Below are positions 45,284-54,117 of a stretch of DNA of 64,000 nt, in pieces; the stretch's first letter is position 1; each line of letters opens with the position of its first letter. Below the pieces are notes generated by a model. That model was given only the letters and a program-made list of their open reading frames with translations, was not told where the DNA came from and made no database searches. The translations under genes and the position numbers were made by a program. The DNA is taken from the NCBI GenBank assembly GCA_965267485.1, contig OZ254080.1:4216001-4280000 (forward strand), given 5' to 3'. Origin of the DNA: JANQJA01 sp965267485. Lineage in GTDB: Bacteria > Pseudomonadota > Gammaproteobacteria > Pseudomonadales > Azotimanducaceae.

Positions 45284-47479
45284 CTAATTGTTGATAATGT
45301 TGACGGGTCGACCGCCGGCCCGCGCATCCCTGTCCAGACACAGGTGAACGAGACCCGGGATATCGAAGATCAGCACGACGGAGCCATCACCGAGAATTGT
45401 GGCGCCGGAGATACCTTCGATCTGCTGGTAGTTCGTCTCGAGACTCTTGATGACGACCTGCTGCTGTTCGAGCAGGTCATCAACCACGAGTCCGATTAAC
45501 TGGTCTCCGCTCTTGACCACCACCAGCAGCTTGTTGCCCAGCGACTCCAGTGAGTCCTCCTGGTGTTCATCGGCGAAGTTCCACACCTCACTGGCGCGCA
45601 CGACCGGGATGTTCTCGTCGCGGAACTGATAAACCAGTGTCTTGCCGGTGATCAGGTTGAGCTTCTTCGCGTCAATCTGTATCGATTCCGTGATCGAGAG
45701 CAGGGGGATGACATACGTGAAGTTGCCAATCTGTACGAGTTGGCCGTCAAGGATCGCGAGCGTCAGCGGCAGCCTGATGACAAACGTGGTCCCCGCGCCC
45801 TCCTCGGACTTCACTTCGATCCGACCACCGAGGTCCTGGATATTGCGTCGAACGACGTCCATACCCACGCCACGGCCGGAGACTCCCGTGATCTTCTCTG
45901 CTGTCGAGAAACCCGGCTGAAAGATGAGGTTGTGGATGTACTCATCGGTGAGCTGTGCATCCTCGCTGACAAGTCCGCGCTGGCGCGCCTTTGCCAGCAC
46001 GCGCTCCCTGTTGAGCCCGGCGCCGTCATCAGCGACCTCGATGACGATATTGCCCGCTTCATGATAGGCAGAGAGGTTGACTGTCCCCGTCTCGGGCTTG
46101 CCTGCCGCCAGCCGGTCCTCGGCGCTTTCGATGCCGTGATCCACGGAGTTTCGGATGAGATGGACCAGCGGATCGCCAATCTTCTCGAGTACCGTCTTGT
46201 CGAGCTCGGTACCCTCGCCCGATACGTTCAGCTGAATCTTCTTGCCGAGCTGTACCGAAAGGTCGTGCACCATCCTCGGGAACCGGGAGAAGGTGACCTT
46301 GATCGGCAGCATCCGGACCTGCATGGCGCTTTCCTGCAGCTCGCGCGTATTGCGTTCGAGTTGCACCAGCCCGTCACGCAACTCGTCGAGGTCGGTCTCG
46401 CTGAAGTCACGACGGAAACGATTGAGCGCGGATTGCGTAATCACGAGTTCGCCCACGAGATTGAGCAGCGCATCGATCTTCTGGATGTCGACGCGAATCG
46501 AGCTCGACTCCTGCGCGCCGCCACGTCGATCATCCTTGCGTCGATCACCCTGTCGCCGCTCCGGCGCGTCGGGGACGACCCGCAGCTGCGGTTTGTCGGC
46601 CGCCTCTGTCTCAGCGGTCTCACCCGCGTCCGCAGTGGTGTCTCCGCTCTTTGCTTCAGGCGCCGCTACGGTCTGCGTATCGGGCGCTGTCTCAGTCTCC
46701 GTCTCAGCCGCTGTCTCAGCTGCTGTCTCAGCCTCGGCCGCGGGAGCCGCAGGTTCAGAGAGACAGGCAATTTCGATATCAGCCACGTCTTCGACCCACT
46801 CGAAGGCGGCCTCGATCGATTCGCGCTGCACGTTACCCTCGAGGGTCATCTCCCAGGCGAGGTAGCATTCTGTCGGATCGATGTCCGCGTAGGCCGGTAC
46901 GCCACTCGTGTCGACGCTGACGTCGAGTTCGCCGAGGGAGGCGAGTTCGCGCACGATATGAATCGGGTCATTACCCGTCCTGAAAACTTCACCATGCGGG
47001 TGGTACACGATCCGGAACTTCGCCGCTCCGGTCGACGTCTCTTCTGGCGCATCAGCCGCAACCGGGACCTCTGGCGTTGCCTCTTCTCCGCCGAGAATCG
47101 CCTCGATCCTTGCAGTGACGGCCTGCTGGCGATCACCTTCGACATCGGCGTTGTCACGTATGGCATCAAGCATTTCTCGCAGGCAGTCAACGGATGACAA
47201 GAGGACCTCGAGTGAGTCAGCCGTGACGACGCGATCGCCGGCGCGCATCTGGTCCAGCAGTGTTTCGACACCGTGCGTGAATTCTGACACCGCATTGAAA
47301 CCAAAGGTCGCAGCGCCCCCCTTGATGGAATGTGCCGCGCGAAATATGTCGTTGATCGTGTCGAGATCGACGCTGCCGACATCGAGGTTCAGCAGGCCGG
47401 ACTCCATAACGTCCAGCCCCTCGTAGCTCTCCTCGAGGAAGATCGGTTTTATTTCTTCGAGATCATCTTCACCGAACAT
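45284..47479 (-). CDS. cheA: Chemotaxis sensor histidine kinase CheA
   Basis: 731 residues. The Hpt domain has His50 (FRAAHSIKGGAATF). A globular region (about 150-250) of the P2-like kind, an Ala/Glu-rich linker, then dimerisation P3, ATPase P4 (HLIRNSVDHGIE, GRGVGMDVV) and the CheW-like P5 domain follow. It autophosphorylates and passes phosphate to CheY and CheB. A FliA promoter with a perfect -10 lies upstream. Confidence 0.97.
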   Translation of the reverse strand: MFGEDDLEEIKPIFLEESYEGLDVMESGLLNLDVGSVDLDTINDIFRAAHSIKGGAATFGFNAVSEFTHGVETLLDQMRAGDRVVTADSLEVLLSSVDCLREMLDAIRDNADVEGDRQQAVTARIEAILGGEEATPEVPVAADAPEETSTGAAKFRIVYHPHGEVFRTGNDPIHIVRELASLGELDVSVDTSGVPAYADIDPTECYLAWEMTLEGNVQRESIEAAFEWVEDVADIEIACLSEPAAPAAEAETAAETAAETETETAPDTQTVAAPEAKSGDTTADAGETAETEAADKPQLRVVPDAPERRQGDRRKDDRRGGAQESSSIRVDIQKIDALLNLVGELVITQSALNRFRRDFSETDLDELRDGLVQLERNTRELQESAMQVRMLPIKVTFSRFPRMVHDLSVQLGKKIQLNVSGEGTELDKTVLEKIGDPLVHLIRNSVDHGIESAEDRLAAGKPETGTVNLSAYHEAGNIVIEVADDGAGLNRERVLAKARQRGLVSEDAQLTDEYIHNLIFQPGFSTAEKITGVSGRGVGMDVVRRNIQDLGGRIEVKSEEGAGTTFVIRLPLTLAILDGQLVQIGNFTYVIPLLSITESIQIDAKKLNLITGKTLVYQFRDENIPVVRASEVWNFADEHQEDSLESLGNKLLVVVKSGDQLIGLVVDDLLEQQQVVIKSLETNYQQIEGISGATILGDGSVVLIFDIPGLVHLCLDRDARAGGRPVNIINN

Positions 47480-47520
47480 GAAGTGTTCTTCCTTTTACCC
47501 ACTGCGTCAGCACTACACTC

Positions 47521-47548
47521 TTATCGGCGACGCGTTTACAAAACTTTA
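47521..47548 (-). promoter_or_regulatory. FliA (sigma-28) promoter of cheA
   Basis: Minus strand TAAA (47545-47548), 16 bases, GCCGATAA (47521-47528), a perfect -10. It lies 42 bp before cheA, in a 128-bp gap after the NIT-kinase gene. Confidence 0.7.
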
Positions 47549-47607
47549 GCCATCGATTTACATCCGGGGATGCGTGCGGGCTATACAAAGCAATCATTGG
47601 GCCAAAC

Positions 47608-50211
47608 CTAGTGAACCGACGCCGATGGCGGTGCGCCGAGGCTTTCGAGCCCGCGATCGATCAGTCGATCGAGCCCCTCGTAGTCGTACACGTTCACGAG
47701 CGCCTGCAGATGGGATGCGACGCTCGGGTCGATCTGATCGACTTCGGCAATCAGGTCGGTCAGCGCGAGCAGGTCTGCCCGATCCAGCGCCTGGCGAATC
47801 GCTCCCCACAGTGAGTGGCCAACCTGATGGAGGTTTTCGACCGAGACCTTGACGGTTTTGGGTGTCGGAAATTCGTCATCCACCGCTGACTCGACCGCGC
47901 GCTCACCCGTCACAGCATGCTCGAAGGGCACGCTGAACCAGGCCATCGTGCCGGCGCCGGATTCGCTGCTGATCGAAAGCTCGCCGCCCAGCACCGTCAC
48001 GAGCTTCGCGGCCAGCGCGAGGCCAAGGCCGACGCCACCTTCCCGTGATTCACAGCCCAGGCTCTCCTGCTCAAACGATTGCATCAGGTCTGACACGCGG
48101 GATTCAGGCATGCCGATACCGGTGTCTTCGACCTCAAAGCGCAGACTCTCGCCTTCCCGGAGCACACGCAGGCGCACGACACCGGTGTGGGAGAATTTCA
48201 CCGCATTGTCGAGCAGGCACGACAACGCACGACGCAGCTTGGGTTGATCGAGCTTGACGGAGCGCGGAACGCGCTTGTCGCGAACCAGTTCGAAGCGAAG
48301 CCCCTTGACGCCTGCCTTGCGCGCGTAAAGGCGCTCCAGATCGGCAAGCAGGCTCGCCAGATCAAAAGGCGCGATCGCCTCGTCGATCTCGCCGGACTCC
48401 AGATTCACCATGTCGAGGATGTCGTCCATCAGGGCAAGCAGTTGCCGCCCGTGCTGCACAACCTGGTCGACGGCTTGCCGGTTGGCAGGGTCTCCCTTCA
48501 GGGAATCCTGAAGCAGTTGGCCGTTGCCGAGAATCACGTTGAGCGGTGTTCGGACGTGGTGGGACATGTTGCCGAGGAACCGGCTCTTGGCCTGGCTCGC
48601 AAACTCGGCGGTCAGGCGCGCCTCTTCGAGTTCGACAGTCCGCTCCCGAACCTTCGCTTCGAGCTTCTGGTTCTGTTCTTTCTCGGCATCGAGCAGTTCC
48701 TGCTGCAACTCCTGCTGTCGCGCTTCGGCGCGATTCCGCTCCAGGAGCAGGCTGTCGAACGCCGCACCGACTTCACCCAGTTCATCACGTCCCTCGATGC
48801 CGAGTGGCTCATCGTAGCGACCGCTGGCCTCCATCTCCTGCATGCGGGACGACATGAAATGCAGCCCGGTGACCAGTCGCCGGACCAACAGCCACGCGAT
48901 AGCCGCAGACGCGACGAGACACAGGCCAACCAGTGCCAGGAAGATCGAGAGGTCTCGCAATGCCGCACGGCTGGTCGCGTCGAAAGCTTCAATCAGCTGG
49001 CGGCCGGCGCTGTCGCCGGCCTCGCGGGTAAGCTGGAGCCAGGCATAGGTGCTGCCCAGCCAGTCGGCGGCATTGAGGCCGAGCACCTGGGCACGCAGAT
49101 CATCGAGCGCCCGCAGGGCCCTCCTCGACGTGGACATGACATCACCGGAGATCACAGATTCACCGGCCGCCGCGCGTGCCATCAACTGTCGTTGCTGCCT
49201 GAAGGCCGCCTGCACGATGCCGAGCCGCGCCTCTGTATTGAGCGACATGTCCGGCATCTTCATGAGCTGATCGACGATGTCGTCTGCACGACCGGCAATC
49301 GCCTCGATGTGGCTGAAATTCTCGGCCGCGTAGGCAGAGGGATCATCGGCCACCGCCATCTGGTTGCCGACAACGGTCAGGTACTCGATGAGCGTTTCGA
49401 GCACGCCATAGAGGTCATCCCGGGTTGAGCGATCAATGGCAAACCGGACGATGCGCGTACGATAGGTTGCGATCTCGTCGACCACGGGGTCCGTCATGTA
49501 GGAGCGAAGGACCGCCTGGTCGGCCGGGTTCGCCACACCGAAGTACTTCTTGATGAGGGTCGACTGGTCTGCCTCGTAAACATTGGCCCGCTTGAGCGCC
49601 GCCAGATCAACTTCGTTATTGACGAGAATCTGGTGCAGCACGTCTCGCTCCTGCCATGCCCGTTCATTGATGAGTTGGAGCAGGTGCCAGGCGCTTGCCT
49701 GCCTGGCCAGTTCAGCGTCGCCGGTCAGGTGCTGCAGGTGACCGAGAATGGAGAGCGCACTGTCATTCAGGTCGGAGTAGTAGGGAGATGGATCGACGAA
49801 CTCGACGTTGACCGCATCGCGAACCTGGGGCAGCTGCTGAAGACCGACGATGAGTGGCCGGAACTCTTCGATCAGACCGAAGTGACGATTGGCATCGTCG
49901 CGTGCGGCCAGCCGTCGCGAAAACGTGTCCAGATGCTTGTTGGTCGAACGACGCGCCTCGAGCAAAGCCTCGGTTTCAGCACGCCCGCCGGAGAGCGCAT
50001 AGCGAAGGCTGACGCTCCGCTCCCGCTGCAGCGCATAGAGGACGCCGCTGAGTTCGAGTGCGGTTTCGGAAAAGGTGTTCGAGTGTCGCGCGGCCTGGTA
50101 CTGACCGAGCCGATCATCAATGGCGAGCGCCGAAAAGAACAATACCGCGACAAGCGGCAACAGGATAAAAGCGAGAAGTTTGGTTCGAAGGCGAAGATTG
50201 GAGATGTTCAT
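47608..50211 (-). CDS. Membrane histidine kinase with NIT sensor, HAMP, HisKA and ATPase domains; altered H-box
   Basis: 867 residues from the ATG at 50211 (MNISNLRLRTKLL), chosen because TM1 begins there; the open frame upstream runs into the flagellin tail. TM1 is 12-30, a helical periplasmic NIT-type domain (about 45-290) follows, TM2 is 421-443 and HAMP to about 495. HisKA has His551, but the conserved Glu after it is His (SHHVRTPLN). The ATPase has LLDNAVKFS and EDTGIGMP. It ends with a helical tail and no receiver. It is downstream of flagellin, so may be transcribed with it. Confidence 0.88.
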   Translation of the reverse strand: MNISNLRLRTKLLAFILLPLVAVLFFSALAIDDRLGQYQAARHSNTFSETALELSGVLYALQRERSVSLRYALSGGRAETEALLEARRSTNKHLDTFSRRLAARDDANRHFGLIEEFRPLIVGLQQLPQVRDAVNVEFVDPSPYYSDLNDSALSILGHLQHLTGDAELARQASAWHLLQLINERAWQERDVLHQILVNNEVDLAALKRANVYEADQSTLIKKYFGVANPADQAVLRSYMTDPVVDEIATYRTRIVRFAIDRSTRDDLYGVLETLIEYLTVVGNQMAVADDPSAYAAENFSHIEAIAGRADDIVDQLMKMPDMSLNTEARLGIVQAAFRQQRQLMARAAAGESVISGDVMSTSRRALRALDDLRAQVLGLNAADWLGSTYAWLQLTREAGDSAGRQLIEAFDATSRAALRDLSIFLALVGLCLVASAAIAWLLVRRLVTGLHFMSSRMQEMEASGRYDEPLGIEGRDELGEVGAAFDSLLLERNRAEARQQELQQELLDAEKEQNQKLEAKVRERTVELEEARLTAEFASQAKSRFLGNMSHHVRTPLNVILGNGQLLQDSLKGDPANRQAVDQVVQHGRQLLALMDDILDMVNLESGEIDEAIAPFDLASLLADLERLYARKAGVKGLRFELVRDKRVPRSVKLDQPKLRRALSCLLDNAVKFSHTGVVRLRVLREGESLRFEVEDTGIGMPESRVSDLMQSFEQESLGCESREGGVGLGLALAAKLVTVLGGELSISSESGAGTMAWFSVPFEHAVTGERAVESAVDDEFPTPKTVKVSVENLHQVGHSLWGAIRQALDRADLLALTDLIAEVDQIDPSVASHLQALVNVYDYEGLDRLIDRGLESLGAPPSASVH

Positions 50212-50267
50212 GGATAGGAAACCTGCGCACGACCCGACGGGCCGATCGAACCCTGATTCAATGAGTG

Positions 50268-50293
50268 GAGGGAGGCCGCGTACGGCCCCCCTC
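50268..50293 (-). terminator. Hairpin after flagellin, ahead of the NIT kinase
   Basis: An 11-bp stem with one G-T pair closes a TACG loop on the minus strand. No T-run follows, so it may slow or stabilise the fliC transcript more than end it. Confidence 0.4.
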
Positions 50294-50311
50294 AACCCGG
50301 ACTGCCTGCTG

Positions 50312-51709
50312 TTACTGGAGCAGCGACAGTACGTTCTGGGGCAGCGAGTTCGCCTGGGCGAGCATCGCGACACCAGCCTGCTGCAGGATCTGCCCGCGAG
50401 TCAGGTTGGCCGTTTCAGCTGCAAAGTCCGCATCCTTGATTCGCGAACGGGCAGCCGAGAGGTTTTCAGAGCGTTCCTGGAGGCTGGATACCACTGACTC
50501 CAGTCGGTTCTGAACCGCACCCAGGGTGGCCCGGGAGCTGTTGATCGTCTCGAGTGCTGCATCAACGGCGGCCAGTGCATCGTTGGCGCCCTGGACGCTG
50601 CTGATGTCGATGTTGGCGACGGCGGTCCCCGACAGGGTCGCTGCCTGGGTCTGGTTGTCGGTGAAGCCGGCAACGGTTTCGTCCGAACCCGACAGCGAGA
50701 TGCCTTGTGAGCCCGAGCTGTCCAGCGTGATGCTGCTTCGCGTCGTCGTCGCGGCACCGAGGCCGGTCGCAGCCGCGGTCAGCGTCGAGAACGAGTGAGT
50801 GATATTGCGGCCGTCCGATGCAGTCAGGACGACACCCGATGCATCAGCACCTGTGTTGGTTGCCGTAACCCCTGTTGCCGCGCTGATCGCGTTGATACCA
50901 GCGACAACTGCGTCTCGGTCGGCATCTGCATCAGCACCCAGCGTGGAGATGCTGGCCGTCTGGACACCGTTGATCGTGATCGTACCCGTGAGCGTGGCGG
51001 CCGTCATCGACGTACCCGTTACGGTGGTGGCGTTGGCCGTTGCCGTCACACCGGTACCGGACAGCGAGTTGATCTTCGCGGCAACCAGTTTGGCATCGCC
51101 GGTGACCGCGCCGATGTCGACACCGTTGATCAGGAGTTCGCCGGCAGAAACGTCACCGGTGATCGCAGAACCCGTGACCGATGCCGAGTAGGCAGCACCC
51201 AGGTCCGAAGTCCGTGCACTTGCGATCTGGTTGACGTTGATGGTCTCACCGGAGTTCGCACCGATCTGGAACGTCTTGTTGGTGAACGTGCCGTCGAGCA
51301 GTTTCGTGCCGTTGAAGGTCGTCTGCAGCGCAACGCGATCAACTTCCGCGATGAGCTGGCTGACTTCCGTCTGGAGTGCCGCACGGTCAGAACTGCTGTT
51401 CGTGGCGTTGGCAGACTGAACTGCCAGTTCACGAATACGCTGGAGGTTGTTCGATACTTCCTTGAGCGAACCTTCAGCCGTCTGTGCCAGCGAGATACCG
51501 TCATTGGCGTTACGCGCTGCCTGAACGAGGCCGCGGATCTGCCCGGTGAAACGCTCGGAGATCGCGAGACCGGCAGCGTCATCTTTTGCGCTGTTGATCC
51601 TGAGACCCGAAGAGAGTCGCTGGAGTGATGTCGTCAGGCTCGACTGAGACTTGTTAAGGGTCCGCTGAGCCGTCAACGATGCAATGTTTGTATTGATAGT
51701 TTGTGCCAT
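50312..51709 (-). CDS. fliC: Flagellin
   Basis: 465 residues. The conserved N-terminus (AQTINTNIASLTAQRTLNK) and C-terminus (GVAMLAQANSLPQNVLSLLQ) form D0/D1. The Thr/Ala/Ser-rich centre has flagellin-IN like repeats. A FliA promoter lies upstream. No second flagellin copy is in the window. Confidence 0.97.
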   Translation of the reverse strand: MAQTINTNIASLTAQRTLNKSQSSLTTSLQRLSSGLRINSAKDDAAGLAISERFTGQIRGLVQAARNANDGISLAQTAEGSLKEVSNNLQRIRELAVQSANATNSSSDRAALQTEVSQLIAEVDRVALQTTFNGTKLLDGTFTNKTFQIGANSGETINVNQIASARTSDLGAAYSASVTGSAITGDVSAGELLINGVDIGAVTGDAKLVAAKINSLSGTGVTATANATTVTGTSMTAATLTGTITINGVQTASISTLGADADADRDAVVAGINAISAATGVTATNTGADASGVVLTASDGRNITHSFSTLTAAATGLGAATTTRSSITLDSSGSQGISLSGSDETVAGFTDNQTQAATLSGTAVANIDISSVQGANDALAAVDAALETINSSRATLGAVQNRLESVVSSLQERSENLSAARSRIKDADFAAETANLTRGQILQQAGVAMLAQANSLPQNVLSLLQ

Positions 51710-51821
51710 TGGTAAATCCTCATTCTGCTATGTTGGCGTTCGCGGGATTTACATCCCTTCGAACTTCACGACTTTCAAAAACATCAGCCGTCTTCGACTT
51801 TTCTCTGCGTCGATGGGCTCT

Positions 51822-51849
51822 TTATCGGCCCCTTTGTAAGCAACCTTTA
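51822..51849 (-). promoter_or_regulatory. FliA (sigma-28) promoter of flagellin
   Basis: Minus strand TAAA (51846-51849), 16 bases, perfect GCCGATAA (51822-51829). The leader is about 105 bases. The gap 51710-52145 holds this promoter, a DnaA-box sequence and an RpoN promoter, and nothing else was recognised in 51860-52088. Confidence 0.75.
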
Positions 51850-51850
51850 G

Positions 51851-51859
51851 TTATCCACA
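51851..51859 (+). other. Consensus DnaA box TTATCCACA
   Basis: An exact 9-mer next to the -35 of the flagellin promoter. Only one copy is seen, so it is not an origin. Confidence 0.35.
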
Positions 51860-52088
51860 GCGCGAATGATGCAAATGTTCAAAAGGTCACTGACGTAAAT
51901 AATCAGTCGCGATTGTTATCGTCAGGTAAACGGTGTGCTTTAGGATTTACACGAGAAAAATAGGCTCAAACGCTGCAACGCCGGAAATTTGACGCCGGTT
52001 CGGCAGCCTTTTGCCGCCCGGTTACGTTTTTTTGGCGCCGGATTGCCGCCCAGTGCCGAAATTCTCCCGTCCGGGCAGGATTCCAGAC

Positions 52089-52104
52089 TGGCACGCTTTA
52101 TGCT
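52089..52104 (+). promoter_or_regulatory. RpoN (sigma-54) promoter
   Basis: TGGCACG-N4-ATGCT: GG and GC are spaced exactly as in the -24/-12 consensus TGGCACG-N4-TTGCW, with one base off. It lies 41 bp before the start of the gene at 52146. Confidence 0.65.
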
Positions 52105-52145
52105 CCTGTGATCAGGCCAGTCAAAAAAGACAGTAAGGGAAAATC

Positions 52146-52544
52146 ATGGCATCACTTCTCAGTCAGGGCGCAGCCGCAGGCGAGCGTCTCTACGAAGGCG
52201 CCGCAGCTGCGAATCGCTACCTGCGACTCCACCACATGCTGCACGCAGCCATCGATGTCGAAAACCTGATCGACGTCTTCTACTACGAGGCACAGACGCT
52301 CGTATCCTTCGACAGCGTGACCTTCGACAATCGTCACCTTGATACGCATTACGAGGTCGGCGTGCACTGTCGGCATACCGCGCACTACCGATTGTTCGCA
52401 AACCACGACTTCGTCGGCGACCTGAAGTTCACGCGCGCAACCCCCTTCACGGAAGGCGAGCTGAACATCATCGAATCGCTACTGACCGCGCTCACGCTGC
52501 CGATCCAGGATCTGATCGCCGGTCGCGATATCGAGCAACTCTAA
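52146..52544 (+). CDS. Orphan GAF-like sensor domain protein behind an RpoN promoter
   Basis: 132 residues. The sequence resembles the N-terminal sensor part of some gammaproteobacterial GGDEF proteins: helical start, YYEAQTLVSFDSV, then H-x-x-Y-R-L, VGDLKFTRATPFTEGELNIIESLL and a final LPIQDL. There is no GGDEF, EAL or kinase domain. It could be a stand-alone ligand sensor controlled together with flagellar genes; function unknown. Its stop overlaps that of the convergent MotB-like gene by four bases. Confidence 0.7.
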   Translation: MASLLSQGAAAGERLYEGAAAANRYLRLHHMLHAAIDVENLIDVFYYEAQTLVSFDSVTFDNRHLDTHYEVGVHCRHTAHYRLFANHDFVGDLKFTRATPFTEGELNIIESLLTALTLPIQDLIAGRDIEQL

Positions 52545-53401
52545 CCCGCCGCTTCGTTCGCAGCCGCGACTTCCTTCGGGAAGTTGACGACGACGACGAC
52601 GCGGCGGTTCTTCGCGCGCCCCTCCGCCGTCGCATTGCTCGCAATCGGCCTGCGCTCTCCGAATCCGACCGAGACCAGCCGCTCGCGCGCCAGCCCTTCT
52701 TCTTCCAGGAATCTCGTCACGCCCGCCGCGCGCATCGCAGCCAGTTCCCAGTTCGATGGATACAGGTCAGTCTGAATGGGCAGGTTGTCGGTAAAGCCCT
52801 CAACGCGAATCGGTCGATCAATGGCGCTGAGCTTGCCGGCCAGTGCGCGCAGCAGCGGCAAGGCAGCGGGCGAGAGTCTGCCGCTACCACTGGCGAACAG
52901 CACACTGGAACGGATCTCGACCTCCATGCGGTCGTCCTTGCGGGAGACTTCGATCGCGTCTTCCTCGACAAGATCAGCGAGTGCGTCCTCGATATCGGCA
53001 GCCATCTTTTCGATCGCCGCCGCGCGCGCGTTGCTTGCCGCGCCCACCTCGTCCGCCTGCGCCTTCTGCTTCTCCTGCGTTCGGCTCACGACACGATCGC
53101 GCTCGACACCGACGTAAACCGGTACGCCGCGAACTTGTGGTGACGCATCGTTACGGGAAGCCGCCACCGGCTCGCACTGGTCTGCGGTGATCGGCGCACC
53201 TTCGCGTGCGCCCAGTCGGGCAGCAATGGGTGCCCAGATCGATGAGACGACGGGGTGGGAGGCAAGGCTTTCGTCCTGCTGGAAGAAACCGAACGTGTAG
53301 ACCAGGACCAGCAGACCCAGGGTCAGGGTCAGGATGTCCCGCCTCGAAAACAGCCGACGCCCGCCATCGGGTTTAGCAGCATCGGGAGCGTCATTGTCCA
53401 C
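52541..53401 (-). CDS. MotB/OmpA-domain membrane protein without a MotA partner
   Basis: 286 residues with GTG start. A single TM at about 25-42 has an Asp just before it (RRDILTLTL), like the MotB proton-carrying Asp. A long periplasmic linker and a C-terminal OmpA/MotB peptidoglycan-binding domain follow (VEGFTDNLPIQTD, NWELAAMRAAGV, RRVVVVVNF). MotB is usually encoded behind motA; none is found here. In Pseudomonas motCD follow the che genes downstream of fliA, so a motD-like role is possible. It begins eight bases after fliA. Confidence 0.8.
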   Translation of the reverse strand: MDNDAPDAAKPDGGRRLFSRRDILTLTLGLLVLVYTFGFFQQDESLASHPVVSSIWAPIAARLGAREGAPITADQCEPVAASRNDASPQVRGVPVYVGVERDRVVSRTQEKQKAQADEVGAASNARAAAIEKMAADIEDALADLVEEDAIEVSRKDDRMEVEIRSSVLFASGSGRLSPAALPLLRALAGKLSAIDRPIRVEGFTDNLPIQTDLYPSNWELAAMRAAGVTRFLEEEGLARERLVSVGFGERRPIASNATAEGRAKNRRVVVVVNFPKEVAAANEAAG

Positions 53402-53409
53402 GGATCAGC

Positions 53410-54117
53410 TCAGGCTTCCGTCCACGACTGCATCCTGGCCCGGATTCGCGTCAGGGCCTGGCCGTGGATCTGGCATACCCGGGATTCACTGACGCCGAGC
53501 ACCTGGCCGATTTCCTTCAGGTTCAGCTCTTCCTGATAGTACATCGCCATGACGAGCTTCTCTTTCTCGGGGAGCCGCTCGATCGCCTCGATGACTGCTT
53601 CCTTGAGTTCCTTGTCCTGGATCTGGCCAAACGGGTCGTCGTCCTCGGATTCGAACGAGTCAGTGATGTCCTCGTCCATATACATGAGCTGGCCGCTCGC
53701 AACGTCCTGGGCCATACCGTGATACTCGTCCAGAGACACACCGAGCTCGTCAGCGAGTTCGCGATCAGTGGCCGACTGTCCGGTGCGGGCCTCGACATCA
53801 CGTACCGCTTTCGCCAGGACCTGCGATTTCTTTTGCACCGACCGCGGCGCCCAATTGCTCTGGCGGATCTCGTCGAGAATCGCGCCGCGAATCCGGATGC
53901 CTGCGTAGGTGGAGAAGCTCGCGCCATGGGACGGCGAGAAGTCTCTCGCGGCCGCAAGCAGGCCCATCATGCCTGCCTGAAGAAGATCATCGACGTCGGT
54001 TCGCGCCGGCAGTCGTCCGAGCAGGTGAAACGCAATGCGCTTGACCAGCGGGAGTTGCTCGTGAACCCGGGCCTCGATGATGTCCCGATCTTCTGCTGAA
54101 TATGCCACGTCACTCAT
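53410..54117 (-). CDS. fliA: RNA polymerase sigma factor FliA (sigma-28)
   Basis: 235 residues. Sigma regions 2 (DLLQAGMMGLLAAARDF, FSTYAGIRIRGAILDEIR), 3 and 4 (LNLKEIGQVLGVSESRVCQIH) are clear. It directs late flagellar and chemotaxis promoters; at least four candidates are in this window. Its start overlaps the fleN stop by four bases. Confidence 0.97.
   Translation of the reverse strand: MSDVAYSAEDRDIIEARVHEQLPLVKRIAFHLLGRLPARTDVDDLLQAGMMGLLAAARDFSPSHGASFSTYAGIRIRGAILDEIRQSNWAPRSVQKKSQVLAKAVRDVEARTGQSATDRELADELGVSLDEYHGMAQDVASGQLMYMDEDITDSFESEDDDPFGQIQDKELKEAVIEAIERLPEKEKLVMAMYYQEELNLKEIGQVLGVSESRVCQIHGQALTRIRARMQSWTEA

Noticed and set aside
45563..47197. 544-codon plus-strand open frame
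   Set aside because: It is the antisense shadow of cheA; the translation is not domain-like and is rich in R, D and L as in other shadows.
51851..51859. Replication origin
   Set aside because: A single DnaA box without a cluster, AT-rich unwinding region or dnaA/dnaN neighbour is not an origin.
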